Assembly (NCBI RefSeq): GCF_018863415.1
Contig: NZ_JAHKSN010000033.1
Coordinates: 1-43,122 of the forward strand
Source of the DNA: Deinococcus aestuarii
GTDB lineage: Bacteria; Deinococcota; Deinococci; Deinococcales; Deinococcaceae
DNA: 43,122 nt
Direction of reading: 5' to 3'
Shown here: positions 1-10,603 of the stretch, piece by piece
How the letters are laid out: each line of letters begins with the position of its first letter
How positions within the stretch are numbered: the stretch's first letter is position 1
Program-made: the position numbers and the translations under genes
Notes under the pieces: generated by a model
Databases searched by the model: none
Told to the model about the DNA's origin: nothing
Seen by the model: only the letters and a program-made list of their open reading frames with translations

Positions 1-154
1 GGTAGATGATGGGTGAGGTGTATTCCACCGCGTCGGCGATGCGGCGAATGGTGACCGCGGCCCACCCCTCCTGCTCGCCGATGGTGAGGGCGGCCTGGAG
101 GATGCCCTCGCGGGTCGCCTGCTTCTGCCTCGCTCGCCTGCCCTGCGCCGTCAT
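1..154 (-). CDS. TetR-family transcriptional regulator, N-terminal part (cut by window edge)
   Basis: Read on the minus strand, an ATG at 154 is preceded by a strong AGGAGG ribosome binding site seven bases or so upstream. The 51 visible codons begin MTAQGRRARQKQATREGILQ and continue through a helix-turn-helix ending in ...RRIADAVEYTSPIIY. That is the classic TetR N-terminal DNA-binding domain, with a basic arm, helix 1 and a recognition helix ending in a Tyr. The ligand-binding domain lies outside the window, so the inducer and target cannot be stated. A short palindrome, TATCtttGATA at 175-185, lies just upstream and could be part of its operator, but it is short enough to be chance. Family call is firm; function beyond DNA binding is unknown. 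Confidence 0.8.
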   Translation of the reverse strand, partial: MTAQGRRARQKQATREGILQAALTIGEQEGWAAVTIRRIADAVEYTSPIIY

Positions 155-210
155 TCTTCCTCCTGTAGTAAATCTATCTTTGATAAGTATGGACGCTTGG
201 AGTCCCCCCG

Positions 211-657
211 TCAACTCCCGGACCGCTCGGCGCTCGGGCGGGGAGGGTCACGCCATCTCGGCACAGCAGGGCTGCCCCCCTGCCCGCGCGTCACGTCCTG
301 GCGGGGCGAGACCCCGAAGAGGCGGCGGTATTCACGGTTGAACTGCGAGGGGCCGTCGTAGCCGACCCGGAAACCGGCCCCGGTCACGTCCAGCTCCCGG
401 CCCAGCAGCAAACGGCGGGCCTCCCGAAGCCGCAACCGCTTCCGAAACTGGAGGGGGCTGGGGGCCGTCACCACCTTGAAGTGGTGGAAGCCCGACACGC
501 TCATGTGTACGTCCCGCGCCATCTGTTCCACGCGGAGCGGCTGGGCGTACTCCTGCACTAACCGCTCGACGGCGGTGGCGATCCGCACCATCGCCCGCAG
601 CCGACCTCCCTCGGGGCCGACCGGCGGCAGGTAGCCCAGCTCGCGCAGATCAACCAT
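211..657 (-). pseudogene. AraC-family regulator, C-terminal remnant
   Basis: The 148-residue frame carries the two helix-turn-helix motifs of the AraC family: VEQMARDVHMSVSGF around residues 43-57 and AGFRVGYDGPSQFNREYRRLFG around 93-114. It matches the C-terminal part of the AraC group whose N-terminal domain is PF06719 (E. coli YqhC-like). That N-terminal sensor half, about 150 residues, is absent: the frame hits a TGA ten codons above the first Met, and no matching fragment is seen in 658-900. The family normally has three His in the SGFHHHF stretch; here there are two, and a Pro replaces the usual Met in TAMSPLQF. I infer a 5'-truncated, drifting remnant. It could still make a DNA-binding fragment. 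Confidence 0.65.
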
Positions 658-901
658 GCGGAAATCCGGGTGAAGCTTTCAGCGATCACGGCGCGGTTCA
701 AGCGGCACCGACGGCCCGAACTGAACACCGCAACACGCCCTCACCTCTTCCCACCCGCCAGACGGGGTGGCCCGGGGAAACCTGCCGGGAACATCTCTCC
801 TGCCCGCTGCAAAGACCCTCCTCCAGCAGGGGAGGACAGCCCTCACGCGTGCTCAACGCCTCTGCACGGGAACGTCCGTTCCAGGTTGACGGAGGTGCCC
901 G

Positions 902-2005
902 TCAAGCCTGGCCTGGGGGCTCCTTTTCTCCTGCTCCCCCTATATGACGTTGCAGGAGTTGCAGGGCGTCTTGCAGCCGCAACCGCTCACCCGAGCGGGG
1001 GGCGGCGGTGCTGGCCCGCACCACCAGTTCAGGCCGGGTCAGCGTCGTCTTCGGTGGGTCCTGCCCGTCGAGCCGGGCATTCAGATGATGAAAAGCGCGC
1101 TGGCCCAGCGTCGGGAAGTCCTGCCGGACGGTGGTGAGGGGAGGGATCAGCAGCGCACTCTCGGCCGTGTCGTCGTAGCCGATGACCGAGACGTCGCCCG
1201 GCACGCTCCTCCCGCTTTCCCACAGGGCCCGCAGCACGCCCACCGCCATCTGATCGTTCCCGACCAGCAGCCCCGTAAAGTTCACCCCGGAGGCCAGCAG
1301 AGCCAGGGCTGCCCGGTACCCGCTCGCCGGGCTCCAGTCGCCCTCCTGCTCGGCCACGAGGGCGAGGCCGTGCTCCCGCAGCACCGCCTGCCAGCCCTGC
1401 AAGCGGGCGTGTTCGGCCACCGCGTCCTGGGGGGCGTGGATGCAGGCGATCCGGGTGTGCCCCAGGTCCACCAGATGCCGGGCGGCCAGCGCGGCGCCGT
1501 GACCCTGATCCAGCAGCGCCGCACTCACGGGAGCATCGGCGGGCACGTCCATGAAGACGCAGGGCAGATCGGAAAAACGCCGCGCGATCTCGGCGGCGTC
1601 CGCGCCACCCAAGGACGCATTGATCAGCACGCCGTCCACCTGCCGTTCCTTGAGCGCGCGCACCGTCTGGGTGACCCGGCCCAGCCCGTAGCCGGGCACG
1701 ATGGAGACGATCAGGCTGAAGCCCGCCGCCCGCGCCGCCCCCTCGATGGCCGAGGTCAGTTGCGAGGGAGCGTGCAGGGCGATGTCGTTGGTGGCAAAGC
1801 CGATGGAGTGACTTCGTTGCCGCGCCAGCCCCTGGGCCAGCCGGTTGGGCACATAGTTGAGCTGTCCCACCGCCTCCATGACCCTTGCCCGGGTGCGGGC
1901 TTCCACCGGCCCCTGGTTGTTGACGACCCGTGAGACCGTCTGCTGTGAGACGCCCGCCAGTTGGGCCACATCGGCCAGCGTCGCCGCCTTTTCCACCGTC
2001 TTCAC
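902..2005 (-). CDS. LacI-family repressor of the adjacent galactan operon
   Basis: This is a 367-residue LacI/GalR regulator. The N-terminal helix-turn-helix (residues about 10-30, TLADVAQLAGVSQQTVSRVV) and hinge helix (VPNRLAQGLARQ) bind DNA. The periplasmic-binding-protein-like core that follows should bind a sugar, with typical motifs SIGFATND, DGVLINA, GNDQMAVGVL and SVIGYDD. The frame stays open to a GTG at 2098. I prefer the GTG at 2005 because GGAGG lies five bases upstream and the protein then starts MKTVEKAATLADVA, right at the family's usual start. It diverges from the GH42/GH53 operon, and identical operators lie before both (2021-2034 and 2247-2260). It is therefore probably a self-controlled repressor of galacto-oligosaccharide use, comparable in role to GanR. 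The inducer is inferred. Confidence 0.88.
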   Translation of the reverse strand: MKTVEKAATLADVAQLAGVSQQTVSRVVNNQGPVEARTRARVMEAVGQLNYVPNRLAQGLARQRSHSIGFATNDIALHAPSQLTSAIEGAARAAGFSLIVSIVPGYGLGRVTQTVRALKERQVDGVLINASLGGADAAEIARRFSDLPCVFMDVPADAPVSAALLDQGHGAALAARHLVDLGHTRIACIHAPQDAVAEHARLQGWQAVLREHGLALVAEQEGDWSPASGYRAALALLASGVNFTGLLVGNDQMAVGVLRALWESGRSVPGDVSVIGYDDTAESALLIPPLTTVRQDFPTLGQRAFHHLNARLDGQDPPKTTLTRPELVVRASTAAPRSGERLRLQDALQLLQRHIGGAGEKEPPGQA

Positions 2006-2020
2006 CTGAACCTCCGGTTG

Positions 2021-2034
2021 TGTTAAGGCTAACA
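2021..2034. promoter_or_regulatory. Operator of the LacI-family repressor, copy 1 (autoregulation)
   Basis: TGTTAAGGCTAACA, with five-base perfect arms TGTTA/TAACA, sits six bases upstream of the repressor's Shine-Dalgarno sequence. The same 14 bases in reverse orientation (TGTTAGCCTTAACA) occur at 2247-2260. A bound repressor here would block its own transcript. Confidence 0.7.
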
Positions 2035-2246
2035 GCAAGTTACCCGTTGCGACAGACGGAGGACATTCGCTGGCGTTGAGCGGCCCTCCGCGGTTCACGA
2101 AGCCTCCTCGGGCTTACGCGTACATCCTGACCAGTGGGGCAAACCTTGTCCTCTAAGCGTAACTTTCGGGCGGCAACTTCTCAATACCTCGAATGGCTCC
2201 CCGGAGAAAAAGGCTAGGAACGACTGAAGGTAACTTGGTACACAAG

Positions 2247-2260
2247 TGTTAGCCTTAACA
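2247..2260. promoter_or_regulatory. Operator of the LacI-family repressor, copy 2 (galactan operon)
   Basis: TGTTAGCCTTAACA is identical over 14 bases to the reverse complement of 2021-2034. It lies about 120 bases before the beta-galactosidase start, where the operon promoter should be. The pair is 226 bases apart, so DNA looping between them is possible. Confidence 0.72.
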
Positions 2261-2378
2261 CCATCTAACTTTTGATCACCAGCTCGTCCCAGAAGAGGCC
2301 CCTGGCCCTGCGTCACCACGGCGGCTGTGCCGTGGTCCGGTGTGACCGCCCCTGTGTCGGCGGTCCACAGAGGTGTCT

Positions 2379-4372
<1,994 letters not shown>

Positions 4373-4376
<4 letters not shown>

Positions 4377-5494
4377 GACAGATCGGCGCGGCAACCCTGC
4401 TTCTGACCCTCACGGCCAGCCTGAGCGCCTGCACCCGGGCCACCGTTCCAGAGGCCATAGGGGAAACCTGGATTCGGGGCCTGGACGTGTCGGAGGCCCG
4501 CGAGGCGGAGGCGGCGGGCGTCCAGTTCAAGGACCGGGACGGCACGGTCAAGCCCGCCCTCCAGATCGTGAAGGACCACGACTACAACTGGGTGCGCGTG
4601 CGGCTGATGATCGACCCGGACGTGACGGCCTACGGGCTGGCGCAGGACCTGCCCTACGTGAAGGCCGTGATGCAAGACGCCAGGCGGCGGAACCTGAAGG
4701 TGCTGCTCGACCTGCACTACTCGCACTGGTGGGCCGACCCCGGCAACCAGTGGACGCCCGAGCGCTGGAAGGGCCAGGACCTGACCACGCTGAGCACCTC
4801 GGTCTACGACTACACGAAAGACGTGATCACCCAGCTTCGCGCCCAGGGGACCCCGCCGGACATGGTGCAGATCGGCAACGAGATCAACGGCGGGATGCTC
4901 TGGGAGACCGGACGTCTGGAGTGGGAGGCTGGACGAATCAAGACGGACAGCATGGCCGCCCTGGTGCGGCTGACCAACGCCGGGGCGACGGCGGTGCGCG
5001 ACGCGAGCGGAGGCCGGGACGGGATGCCGCCCATCATGGTCCACATCGCCAAGACGGGGGACGCCGCCGCGACGGTGGCCTGGTACCGGGCCTTCATCGA
5101 CGCCGGGGGGTGGGTGGACACCATCGGCCTCTCCTACTACCCGAGCTGGCACGGCGACTTTTCGGGACTCAGTGAAACCATCCGGGCGCTGCGGAGCACC
5201 TTCACCGGGACCAGGGTGTACGTGGCCGAGACCGCCTCCTACTGGGACAAGAACCAGGTCGGGACCACCCACCTGCCCTATCCCGAGACCCCGCAGGGGC
5301 AGTACGACTTTCTCCGGGCCCTGACACCCGTGGTGAAAGACGCCGGGGGCAGCGGCATTTTCTACTGGGGGGCCTTCTGGTCCCAGAGCGGCAAGTGGCT
5401 GAACGCCCCCGGCTGGAACGACGACGACGCCTCGCGCCGTTCGCTCTTCGACGACGACGCCCGCGCGACGGTCGGGATCGACGGCCTGAAGTAG
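4373..5494 (+). CDS. Endo-beta-1,4-galactanase, glycoside hydrolase family 53, lipoprotein
   Basis: This 373-residue secreted enzyme should cut the beta-1,4-galactan backbone of arabinogalactan (pectin side chains) into short oligosaccharides outside the membrane. The N-terminus [20 protein letters not shown] is a lipoprotein signal with its lipobox Cys at residue 20. GH53 features follow: FIRGLD-like [25 protein letters not shown], the acid/base Glu in [10 protein letters not shown] (Glu170) and the nucleophile in [10 protein letters not shown] (Glu286), ending with the typical [15 protein letters not shown] precedes the ATG, which overlaps the stop of the galactosidase gene by four bases. 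It supplies substrate to the co-transcribed binding protein and cytoplasmic galactosidase, resembling the GanB-GanA system of Bacillus. Family and role are firm; exact substrate is inferred. Confidence 0.92.
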
Positions 5495-5551
5495 GTTGGG
5501 CGCCCTTCGGCCAGAACTCGCAGGCTCCGACTCCCGATCCAAGGAGAGAAC

Positions 5552-6736
5552 ATGAACAAGATGCTCGTTGTGCTGTCCCTCGCCCTCGCCGGGCAGGCGA
5601 GCGCCGCCACCCTCACCGTTTGGAACCACTTCACGGACGCCGCCGAGGTCGCCTGGCTCCGGGCCCAGGCGGATGCCTACGCCAAGGCCAGCGGCAACAA
5701 GGTCACCATCGTCAGCCTGCCGCTCGACCAGATGGCCGACAAGCTGATCAACTCGGCCCCCAAGGGCCAGGGCCCGGACCTGGTGGTCACCCTCCCGCAG
5801 GACCGGCTGGGCCAGCTCGCCGCCTCCGGCGCGGTCGAGCCGATGGACCGCTACGTCGTGAGCAAGGCGGACCTCGACCGCGCTGCGGTCCAGGCCATGA
5901 CCTACCGGGGCAAGCTGTTCGGCCTGCCCATGTTCGCGGAGTCCGTGGCGCTCATCTACAACAAGAACCTGGTCCCCACAGCGCCCACGACCTGGAACGA
6001 GTTCCTCAGCGCGGCGCAGAAGAACACCGGGAACGGCCGGTTCGGCTTCCTGGTCGACCTGAGCAACGCCTACACCAACTACGGCTTCTTCAACGCCTAC
6101 GGCAGCTACATCTTCAAGAACAACGGCGGCACCCTGAACGTGGGAGACGTGGGGATTACCAACGCCGGGGCCCTCAAGGCCCTCTCGGTGATGAACGATC
6201 TGCGCTACAAGTACAAGCTCGTGCCCGAGGGCGTGAGCAACGACGCGGCCAAGAGTGCCTTTGTGGATGGGCGCGCGGCCATGATCGTGACGGGCCCGTG
6301 GGACATGGGGGACATCAAGAAGGCGGGCATCAACTACGGGATCACCACCATCCCGGCGCCTCCTGGGGCCACCTCGAAGTGGGGACCGCTGGTCGGGGTC
6401 CAGGGCGTCGTCCTCAACGCCTACGGCAAGAACAAGAGTGTGGCGGCGCAGTTCGCCCAGGCGCTGGTCACCAGTTCGGCCCAGCTCTCCTTCAACCGGG
6501 CCGGTGGCCGGATTCCCGTGAATCTCGCCGCCCGCACCCAGCTCAAGAACGACCCTATCGTGACGGGGTTCGGAAAGGCGATCTCCGCCGGAACGCCGAT
6601 GCCCAACGTGCCGGAGATGGGCGCGATCTGGGGGCCGTGGGGCAGCGCCGTGGCCCAGAGCGTGCAAAAACCGGGTCCCAACTACGCCTCGATCCTGGCC
6701 GCCGCCCTGAAGGAGATCAAGGGCAACATCAGATAA
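5552..6736 (+). CDS. Sugar ABC transporter substrate-binding protein (maltose-binding type)
   Basis: This 394-residue periplasmic binding protein has a cleavable signal peptide (MNKMLVVLSLALAGQASAAT). The mature protein starts TLTVWNHFTDAAEVAWLRA, as in the MalE/GanS cluster of family 1 solute-binding proteins. Other family marks are GQGPDLVVTLPQDRLGQLAASG, LFGLPMFAESVALIYNKNL, GRAAMIVTGPWDMG and NRAGGRIPVN. AAGGAG before the ATG is a strong ribosome binding site. Third in the operon, it should capture galacto-oligosaccharides released by the GH53 enzyme. The permease genes that normally follow (GanP/GanQ type) are absent; a transposase remnant comes next instead. Transport would therefore need permeases and an ATPase encoded elsewhere. 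Confidence 0.9.
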   Translation: MNKMLVVLSLALAGQASAATLTVWNHFTDAAEVAWLRAQADAYAKASGNKVTIVSLPLDQMADKLINSAPKGQGPDLVVTLPQDRLGQLAASGAVEPMDRYVVSKADLDRAAVQAMTYRGKLFGLPMFAESVALIYNKNLVPTAPTTWNEFLSAAQKNTGNGRFGFLVDLSNAYTNYGFFNAYGSYIFKNNGGTLNVGDVGITNAGALKALSVMNDLRYKYKLVPEGVSNDAAKSAFVDGRAAMIVTGPWDMGDIKKAGINYGITTIPAPPGATSKWGPLVGVQGVVLNAYGKNKSVAAQFAQALVTSSAQLSFNRAGGRIPVNLAARTQLKNDPIVTGFGKAISAGTPMPNVPEMGAIWGPWGSAVAQSVQKPGPNYASILAAALKEIKGNIR

Positions 6737-6841
6737 GGGACCCGCCCCCGGACGGGAGAGCAGGTGCTCCTTCCTGTTCCCCTGCCTGACGCCGTTTTGC
6801 TCACCGGAGCCACCTCCCTGGCCCTCAGGATGAAGCCCTGC

Positions 6842-7424
6842 CACCCTCGCCGGACCTCCGCTGGCCGGCAGTGCCGCGCCGCACCTTGGGGGCCACCCTG
6901 ACCTTGACCCCGCCTTTCGGTTCCGGGACGGCGCAGTGGACCGCCGGGCCTACGAGCTGTGTGTGCTGGACGCGTTGCGGGCCGCGGACGTGTGGATCAC
7001 GAGGACCTCGACGCCTATCTCCTGCCACAGGGCACCTGGCAAGGGCGCCTGCCCGAGTTGTCGCCGAAGCTCCCCGAGCCCTTTGACGCCTTCTGGGCCG
7101 AGACCGAGCCGAGGTTGACCGGGCAGTTGCGTGAGGGGGAAGACCTCCTCGCCAAGGGGGCGCTGTCCTCCGTCACCATGGAGCGTGGCAGGCCTGAGGT
7201 CGGGAAGGCGACCAGGGCGGTGCCCGACGGGGTGGAAGCCCTGGAGCGCCAGTTGAGCGCGCGACTTCCGCGCGTGGAGATCACCGACCTGTTGCCGGAG
7301 GTGAACGCCTGGACCCGCTTCACAGGCGCTTTTCTGAACCCACACAGCGGCAAGGGCGTGGAGCAGCATGACCACCTGCTGACCACGATCCTCGCCGATG
7401 GTTTGAACCTGGGGCGACGGCCCG
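6842..7424 (+). pseudogene. Tn3-family transposase remnant
   Basis: Two reading frames carry consecutive pieces of a Tn3-type transposase. The first gives ...FRDGAVDRRAYELCVLDALRAADVWI. After a frameshift near 6995, the second gives EDLDAYLLPQGTWQ, FDAFWAETEPRL, AVPDGVEALERQL, LPRVEITDLLPEVNAWTRFTG and LLTTILADGLNLG. These match the middle of Tn3 transposases, just before the catalytic core. The N-terminal part and the whole C-terminal catalytic part are missing. The match stops abruptly at about 7420, where a truncated MFS gene begins on the other strand, so this is a recombination junction. No terminal inverted repeats were found. The element is dead. Confidence 0.75.
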
Positions 7425-8158
7425 AGGAGGAGCGCCCCGTACCCCGACACCACCCACGGCAGCGCCGGGTCACGCGCCACGACCCGCAGACCCTCCCGCA
7501 CCGAGCCCAGCAGGGGCTGCCGCGCCGGAACGTCCCGGGGCGTCTCCAGGGCGCGCATCCGTGCCAGGCAGGCCAGGGCGATCACGAAGCTCAGGGCATT
7601 GAGACTGAAGTTCACGCTCAGGCCCAGGGTGGCCGCCGTGAAGCCCGCCAGGGCGGGGCCCAGGGTGCCCGCGCTCGTCATCGCCAGGGCGTTCAGGGCG
7701 GTGGCCCGCGGCAGTTCCGCACGGGGGACCAGACGCGGGAAGAGGGAGGCCCGGGCAGGCTGGTCGAAGCTCACGACCACCCCGGAGGCGAAGGCGAGGA
7801 GGATCACCCATCCCAGGGTGGCGGTGCCGGTCGCACTCAGGAGGGCGAGGACGAGGGCCTGGATCAGCAGCAGCGTCTGTGTCAGGAAGAGCAGCTTGCG
7901 TCGGTCTACCCGGTCCACGACGCTGCCCCCGATCAATGCGAAGGCGAAGAAAGCCAGGGCCTGCGCGAGGGAGACTAGACCCAGGGGCAGGGCGGAACCC
8001 CCGCTGAGCTTCAGGACCAGCAGGCTCTGCCCGACCACCTGCATGAAGGTCCCGACGCCGGAGACGGCCTGCCCCAGCCAGAACAGGCGGTAGTCGCGGT
8101 GCCGGAGCACTCCCCAGCGGTCGGGGCGATGAGCGGTCTTGGACCGGGTGATCTGCAT
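7424..8158 (-). pseudogene. MFS transporter, 3'-truncated at a Tn3 junction
   Basis: The start is an ATG at 8158 with GGAGG about nine bases upstream. About 245 residues are a good major facilitator: YRLFWLGQAVSGVGTFMQ, the loop 2-3 motif GGSVVDRVDRRKLL, and about six membrane segments (LLVLKL..., GLVSLAQALAFFAFALIGG, LLIQALVLALLSA, WVILLAFASGVVVSFDQ and others). The type resembles the EntS/DUF894-like exporters. After GYGALLLG the frame runs into the antisense of the Tn3 fragment and stays open to 6950 by chance, adding a meaningless tail of about 155 residues. The C-terminal six-helix half is lost, so it is probably non-functional. Substrate unknown. Confidence 0.72.
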
Positions 8159-8303
8159 GGGTTCTGCCTCCGGCGTTGAGTGCGGGGGTGCTGGACCACC
8201 CTTCTGGGCAGGGCTGAGCGATGGGGCAGCCACCCGCCACCTCGCCCTCCATCAGGGGCAGGGAGCGGCGGTGGCTCAGGAGGAGTGGGGGCCGCGCTCG
8301 ACC

Positions 8304-9320
8304 TCAGCGCCGGGTACTCCAGACCTCACGGATGGCGTCGATCACGACCTCCGGCTCGTCGAGCTGGACGCTGTGCCCACTCTCCCGGGCCACGACGCGG
8401 CGGCCACGGGTCGAGAGCGCGGCAAGTTCCCGCTGCATGGCCGCCCAGAGGCGTTCTGTCTGCGCGACGGTAGCCGGGTCCTGCCCCGCGTCGGCGTGCC
8501 CCCGGCTGACCACCACGAGGGGCAGGTCGCCCAGCGTAGAGACGGGTGGGGTGGTGCCCTTCATCAGTTCCTCGATCTCGCCCCGGGTCGCGGCGGCCTG
8601 CTTTGGATCGGCAATCATGAGGGTGTGCAGCGCCTGGGCGGCGGGTGGGGGCAGCCGGGAGTCCAGGGGCACCAGCCGGGAGGCCAGCGGGCGCAGCCCC
8701 AGCGTGATCAGGACTTCCAGCGCCTTGAATTGACCCAGACCGCGTTTCGTAGCCGTCAGGACGGACGCGGGGTAGCGGCGGAACTGCCCCTCATGCGAAG
8801 AATCCACCAGGACCAGGCCGGAGACCTCCCCGGGAGAGCGGGCCGCATACTGCCGGGCCACGACGCCGCCCAGCGAATGCCCGACGAGCACCAGGGGTCC
8901 CTGGACTCCCGCCCTCTCCAGCAGGGTGTGCAACTCGTCCACCATCACCGGCACGCTCCTCGGCCTGGGGCTGGCGTCGCTCCAGGCCGACCCCGCCCGG
9001 TCGTAGGCGCAGACCCGGGCGAAGCGGGCGACCCCGGGCTGCACCCGTGCCCAGGTCAGGCTGGTCTCGTTGTTTCCGGCGTCCAGGATCACGGTGGCCC
9101 CGCTGGCCGTTCCCTGGCAGAAGAGGTGAAGCCGGTAGCCCCCCACGTCCACGAGCGTTCCGTTGGGGGGCACTGGGGTACCCGGACGGTTGAGGGCCGA
9201 GCAGCCCACCACCAGGGCCGAGGTGGTCAGCAGCAGGCCGAGCAGGCGGCGCGTGAGCCGTGAGCGGGCACGGCGGGGCTGAAGGTGAGGGGTTGGTGGT
9301 GGGGCAACAGGGTAGGACAT
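8304..9320 (-). CDS. Alpha/beta-hydrolase, membrane-anchored lipoprotein
   Basis: This is a 338-residue hydrolase. A basic N-terminus is followed by a hydrophobic stretch ending in TTSALVVGCSALN, a plausible lipobox, so it is probably anchored on the outer face of the membrane. The alpha/beta-hydrolase fold shows in VILDAGNNETSLTWARVQPG (oxyanion region), CAYDRAGSAWSD and the nucleophile elbow VLVGHSLGGVVARQYA. VDSSHEGQF follows. The late catalytic His should be in ARESGHSVQLDEPEVV, and the acid lies before it. It resembles hydrolases of the group often annotated as alpha/beta-hydrolase YbbA/haloperoxidase-like, but the substrate cannot be told. It is transcribed alone, downstream of the GlxA-like regulator gene on the same strand with a 51-base gap. 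Confidence 0.82.
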   Translation of the reverse strand: MSYPVAPPPTPHLQPRRARSRLTRRLLGLLLTTSALVVGCSALNRPGTPVPPNGTLVDVGGYRLHLFCQGTASGATVILDAGNNETSLTWARVQPGVARFARVCAYDRAGSAWSDASPRPRSVPVMVDELHTLLERAGVQGPLVLVGHSLGGVVARQYAARSPGEVSGLVLVDSSHEGQFRRYPASVLTATKRGLGQFKALEVLITLGLRPLASRLVPLDSRLPPPAAQALHTLMIADPKQAAATRGEIEELMKGTTPPVSTLGDLPLVVVSRGHADAGQDPATVAQTERLWAAMQRELAALSTRGRRVVARESGHSVQLDEPEVVIDAIREVWSTRR

Positions 9321-9371
9321 AAGGCGGCTCCTCTCGCAAGGGGGAGAGCTGGAGTTCGGGCTGGGGCGGGA

Positions 9372-10379
9372 TCAGCGCGGCGCGGTCAGTTGGGTGCGGG
9401 CCTCGGAGGGCGGGCTCCCGTGACGGGCCTGCCAGAGGCGGCGGAAGTGCCGGGGATCGTCGAAGCCGCATCTGCCAGCGATGACCTCCAGAGTGAGGTG
9501 CGGGTCGGCCATCAGTTGGGCGGCGAGTTCCAGCCGCAGTTCGTGCTGGTAGGCCAGCGGAGTCAGGCCGGTGTGCTGCTTGAAGGCCCGGGTCAGCCCG
9601 CGCGGACTCATGTTGGCGAGTTCGGCCAGGGCGTTCAGCGGCGCCCGGTCCGCTGGGTGCTGGCTGAGCTGATCCTGGACGCGGTGAACGCCGGGATGCA
9701 GGTGCGTGCGGTACTCCAGATACACGCTGGCCTGGGTCTGCACGCCGTCCCGCCGCAGGTAGACCACCAGGTAGTGGGCGACCTGGGCGGTGAGCAGCGG
9801 GCCGTGCTCGCGTTCGAGGAGCGACAACGCCATGTCGATGCCGGAGGCGATGCCCGCGCTGGTCGTGATGGGACCGTCGTGGGTGTACAGCACGGCGTCC
9901 TGCACCAGGGCCCCCGGGTAGCGCGCCCGCATCGCCTCCACCGCCCCCCAGTGGGTGGTGCAGCGCCGCCCGTCGAGCAGGCCCGCCTCTCCCAGCGCCG
10001 CCGTACCCGTGCAGACCGAGGCCAGGTGGGCTCCGGCGGCGAAGGCGGCGCGGAGCCAGACGACGGCGGCGGGCTCGATCCAGGGCCGACCAGGAACGGG
10101 GTCGTCCAGCCGGGGCCCGGGGATGATGATCAGGTCGTCCGGGCGGGGCGTGGGGAACGGTGCCAGCGGGCCGAGCGGGAGGCCCTGGCTGCTCTGGACC
10201 TGCGGCACGGCGGCGCAGAACAGCAGGTCGTAGGCGGCGCCGAAGCGCCGGGCCACGTCGAAGACCTGGGCGGGGCCGCCGAGGTCGAGCAGGTTGACGC
10301 CGGGCAGAAGGACGAAGACCACGCGCCGCGTGCCGGGGTGTCCGGGGACGGAAATGGGCACGTGGGGCCGGGGCGTCAT
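9372..10379 (-). CDS. GlxA-family regulator (DJ-1/PfpI domain plus AraC helix-turn-helix)
   Basis: This 335-residue regulator joins a DJ-1/PfpI-like sensor domain (about 18-190) to a C-terminal AraC-type DNA-binding domain (about 230-330). The sensor begins RRVVFVLLPGVNLLDLGGPAQVF and keeps the conserved elbow Cys (Cys123) in ASVCTGTAALGEAGLLDGR, followed by ATTHW-like CTTHWGAVE. The DNA-binding part shows NMSPRGLTRAFKQHTGLTPL and VIAGRCGFDDPRHFRRLW. This is the GlxA/FtrA/CdhR layout; such proteins usually activate nearby catabolic or stress genes in response to small amines or betaines. A short ORF remnant with a good ribosome binding site diverges from it at 10604, perhaps what remains of its target. 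Ligand unknown. Confidence 0.88.
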   Translation of the reverse strand: MTPRPHVPISVPGHPGTRRVVFVLLPGVNLLDLGGPAQVFDVARRFGAAYDLLFCAAVPQVQSSQGLPLGPLAPFPTPRPDDLIIIPGPRLDDPVPGRPWIEPAAVVWLRAAFAAGAHLASVCTGTAALGEAGLLDGRRCTTHWGAVEAMRARYPGALVQDAVLYTHDGPITTSAGIASGIDMALSLLEREHGPLLTAQVAHYLVVYLRRDGVQTQASVYLEYRTHLHPGVHRVQDQLSQHPADRAPLNALAELANMSPRGLTRAFKQHTGLTPLAYQHELRLELAAQLMADPHLTLEVIAGRCGFDDPRHFRRLWQARHGSPPSEARTQLTAPR

Positions 10380-10603
10380 GGGTCAACAGTAGGCTTCGGA
10401 GTGCTCGGCGGACAGGGTGAAACCAGCGGGGATGCGGACGGATCTGGTCCGCCCGGGCGGGCCAGGCCGAAGGCTCCGCCTTGAGAGCCCGTCGAGGCTC
10501 GGGCGAGCTTGACACGAGCTGAACACTCGGCTGCCTCCGCTGGCAGGGTGACGGAAACGACCGCCCCGCCACCTTGGCCCCGCCCCACTTCAGGAGAGGG
10601 ACC

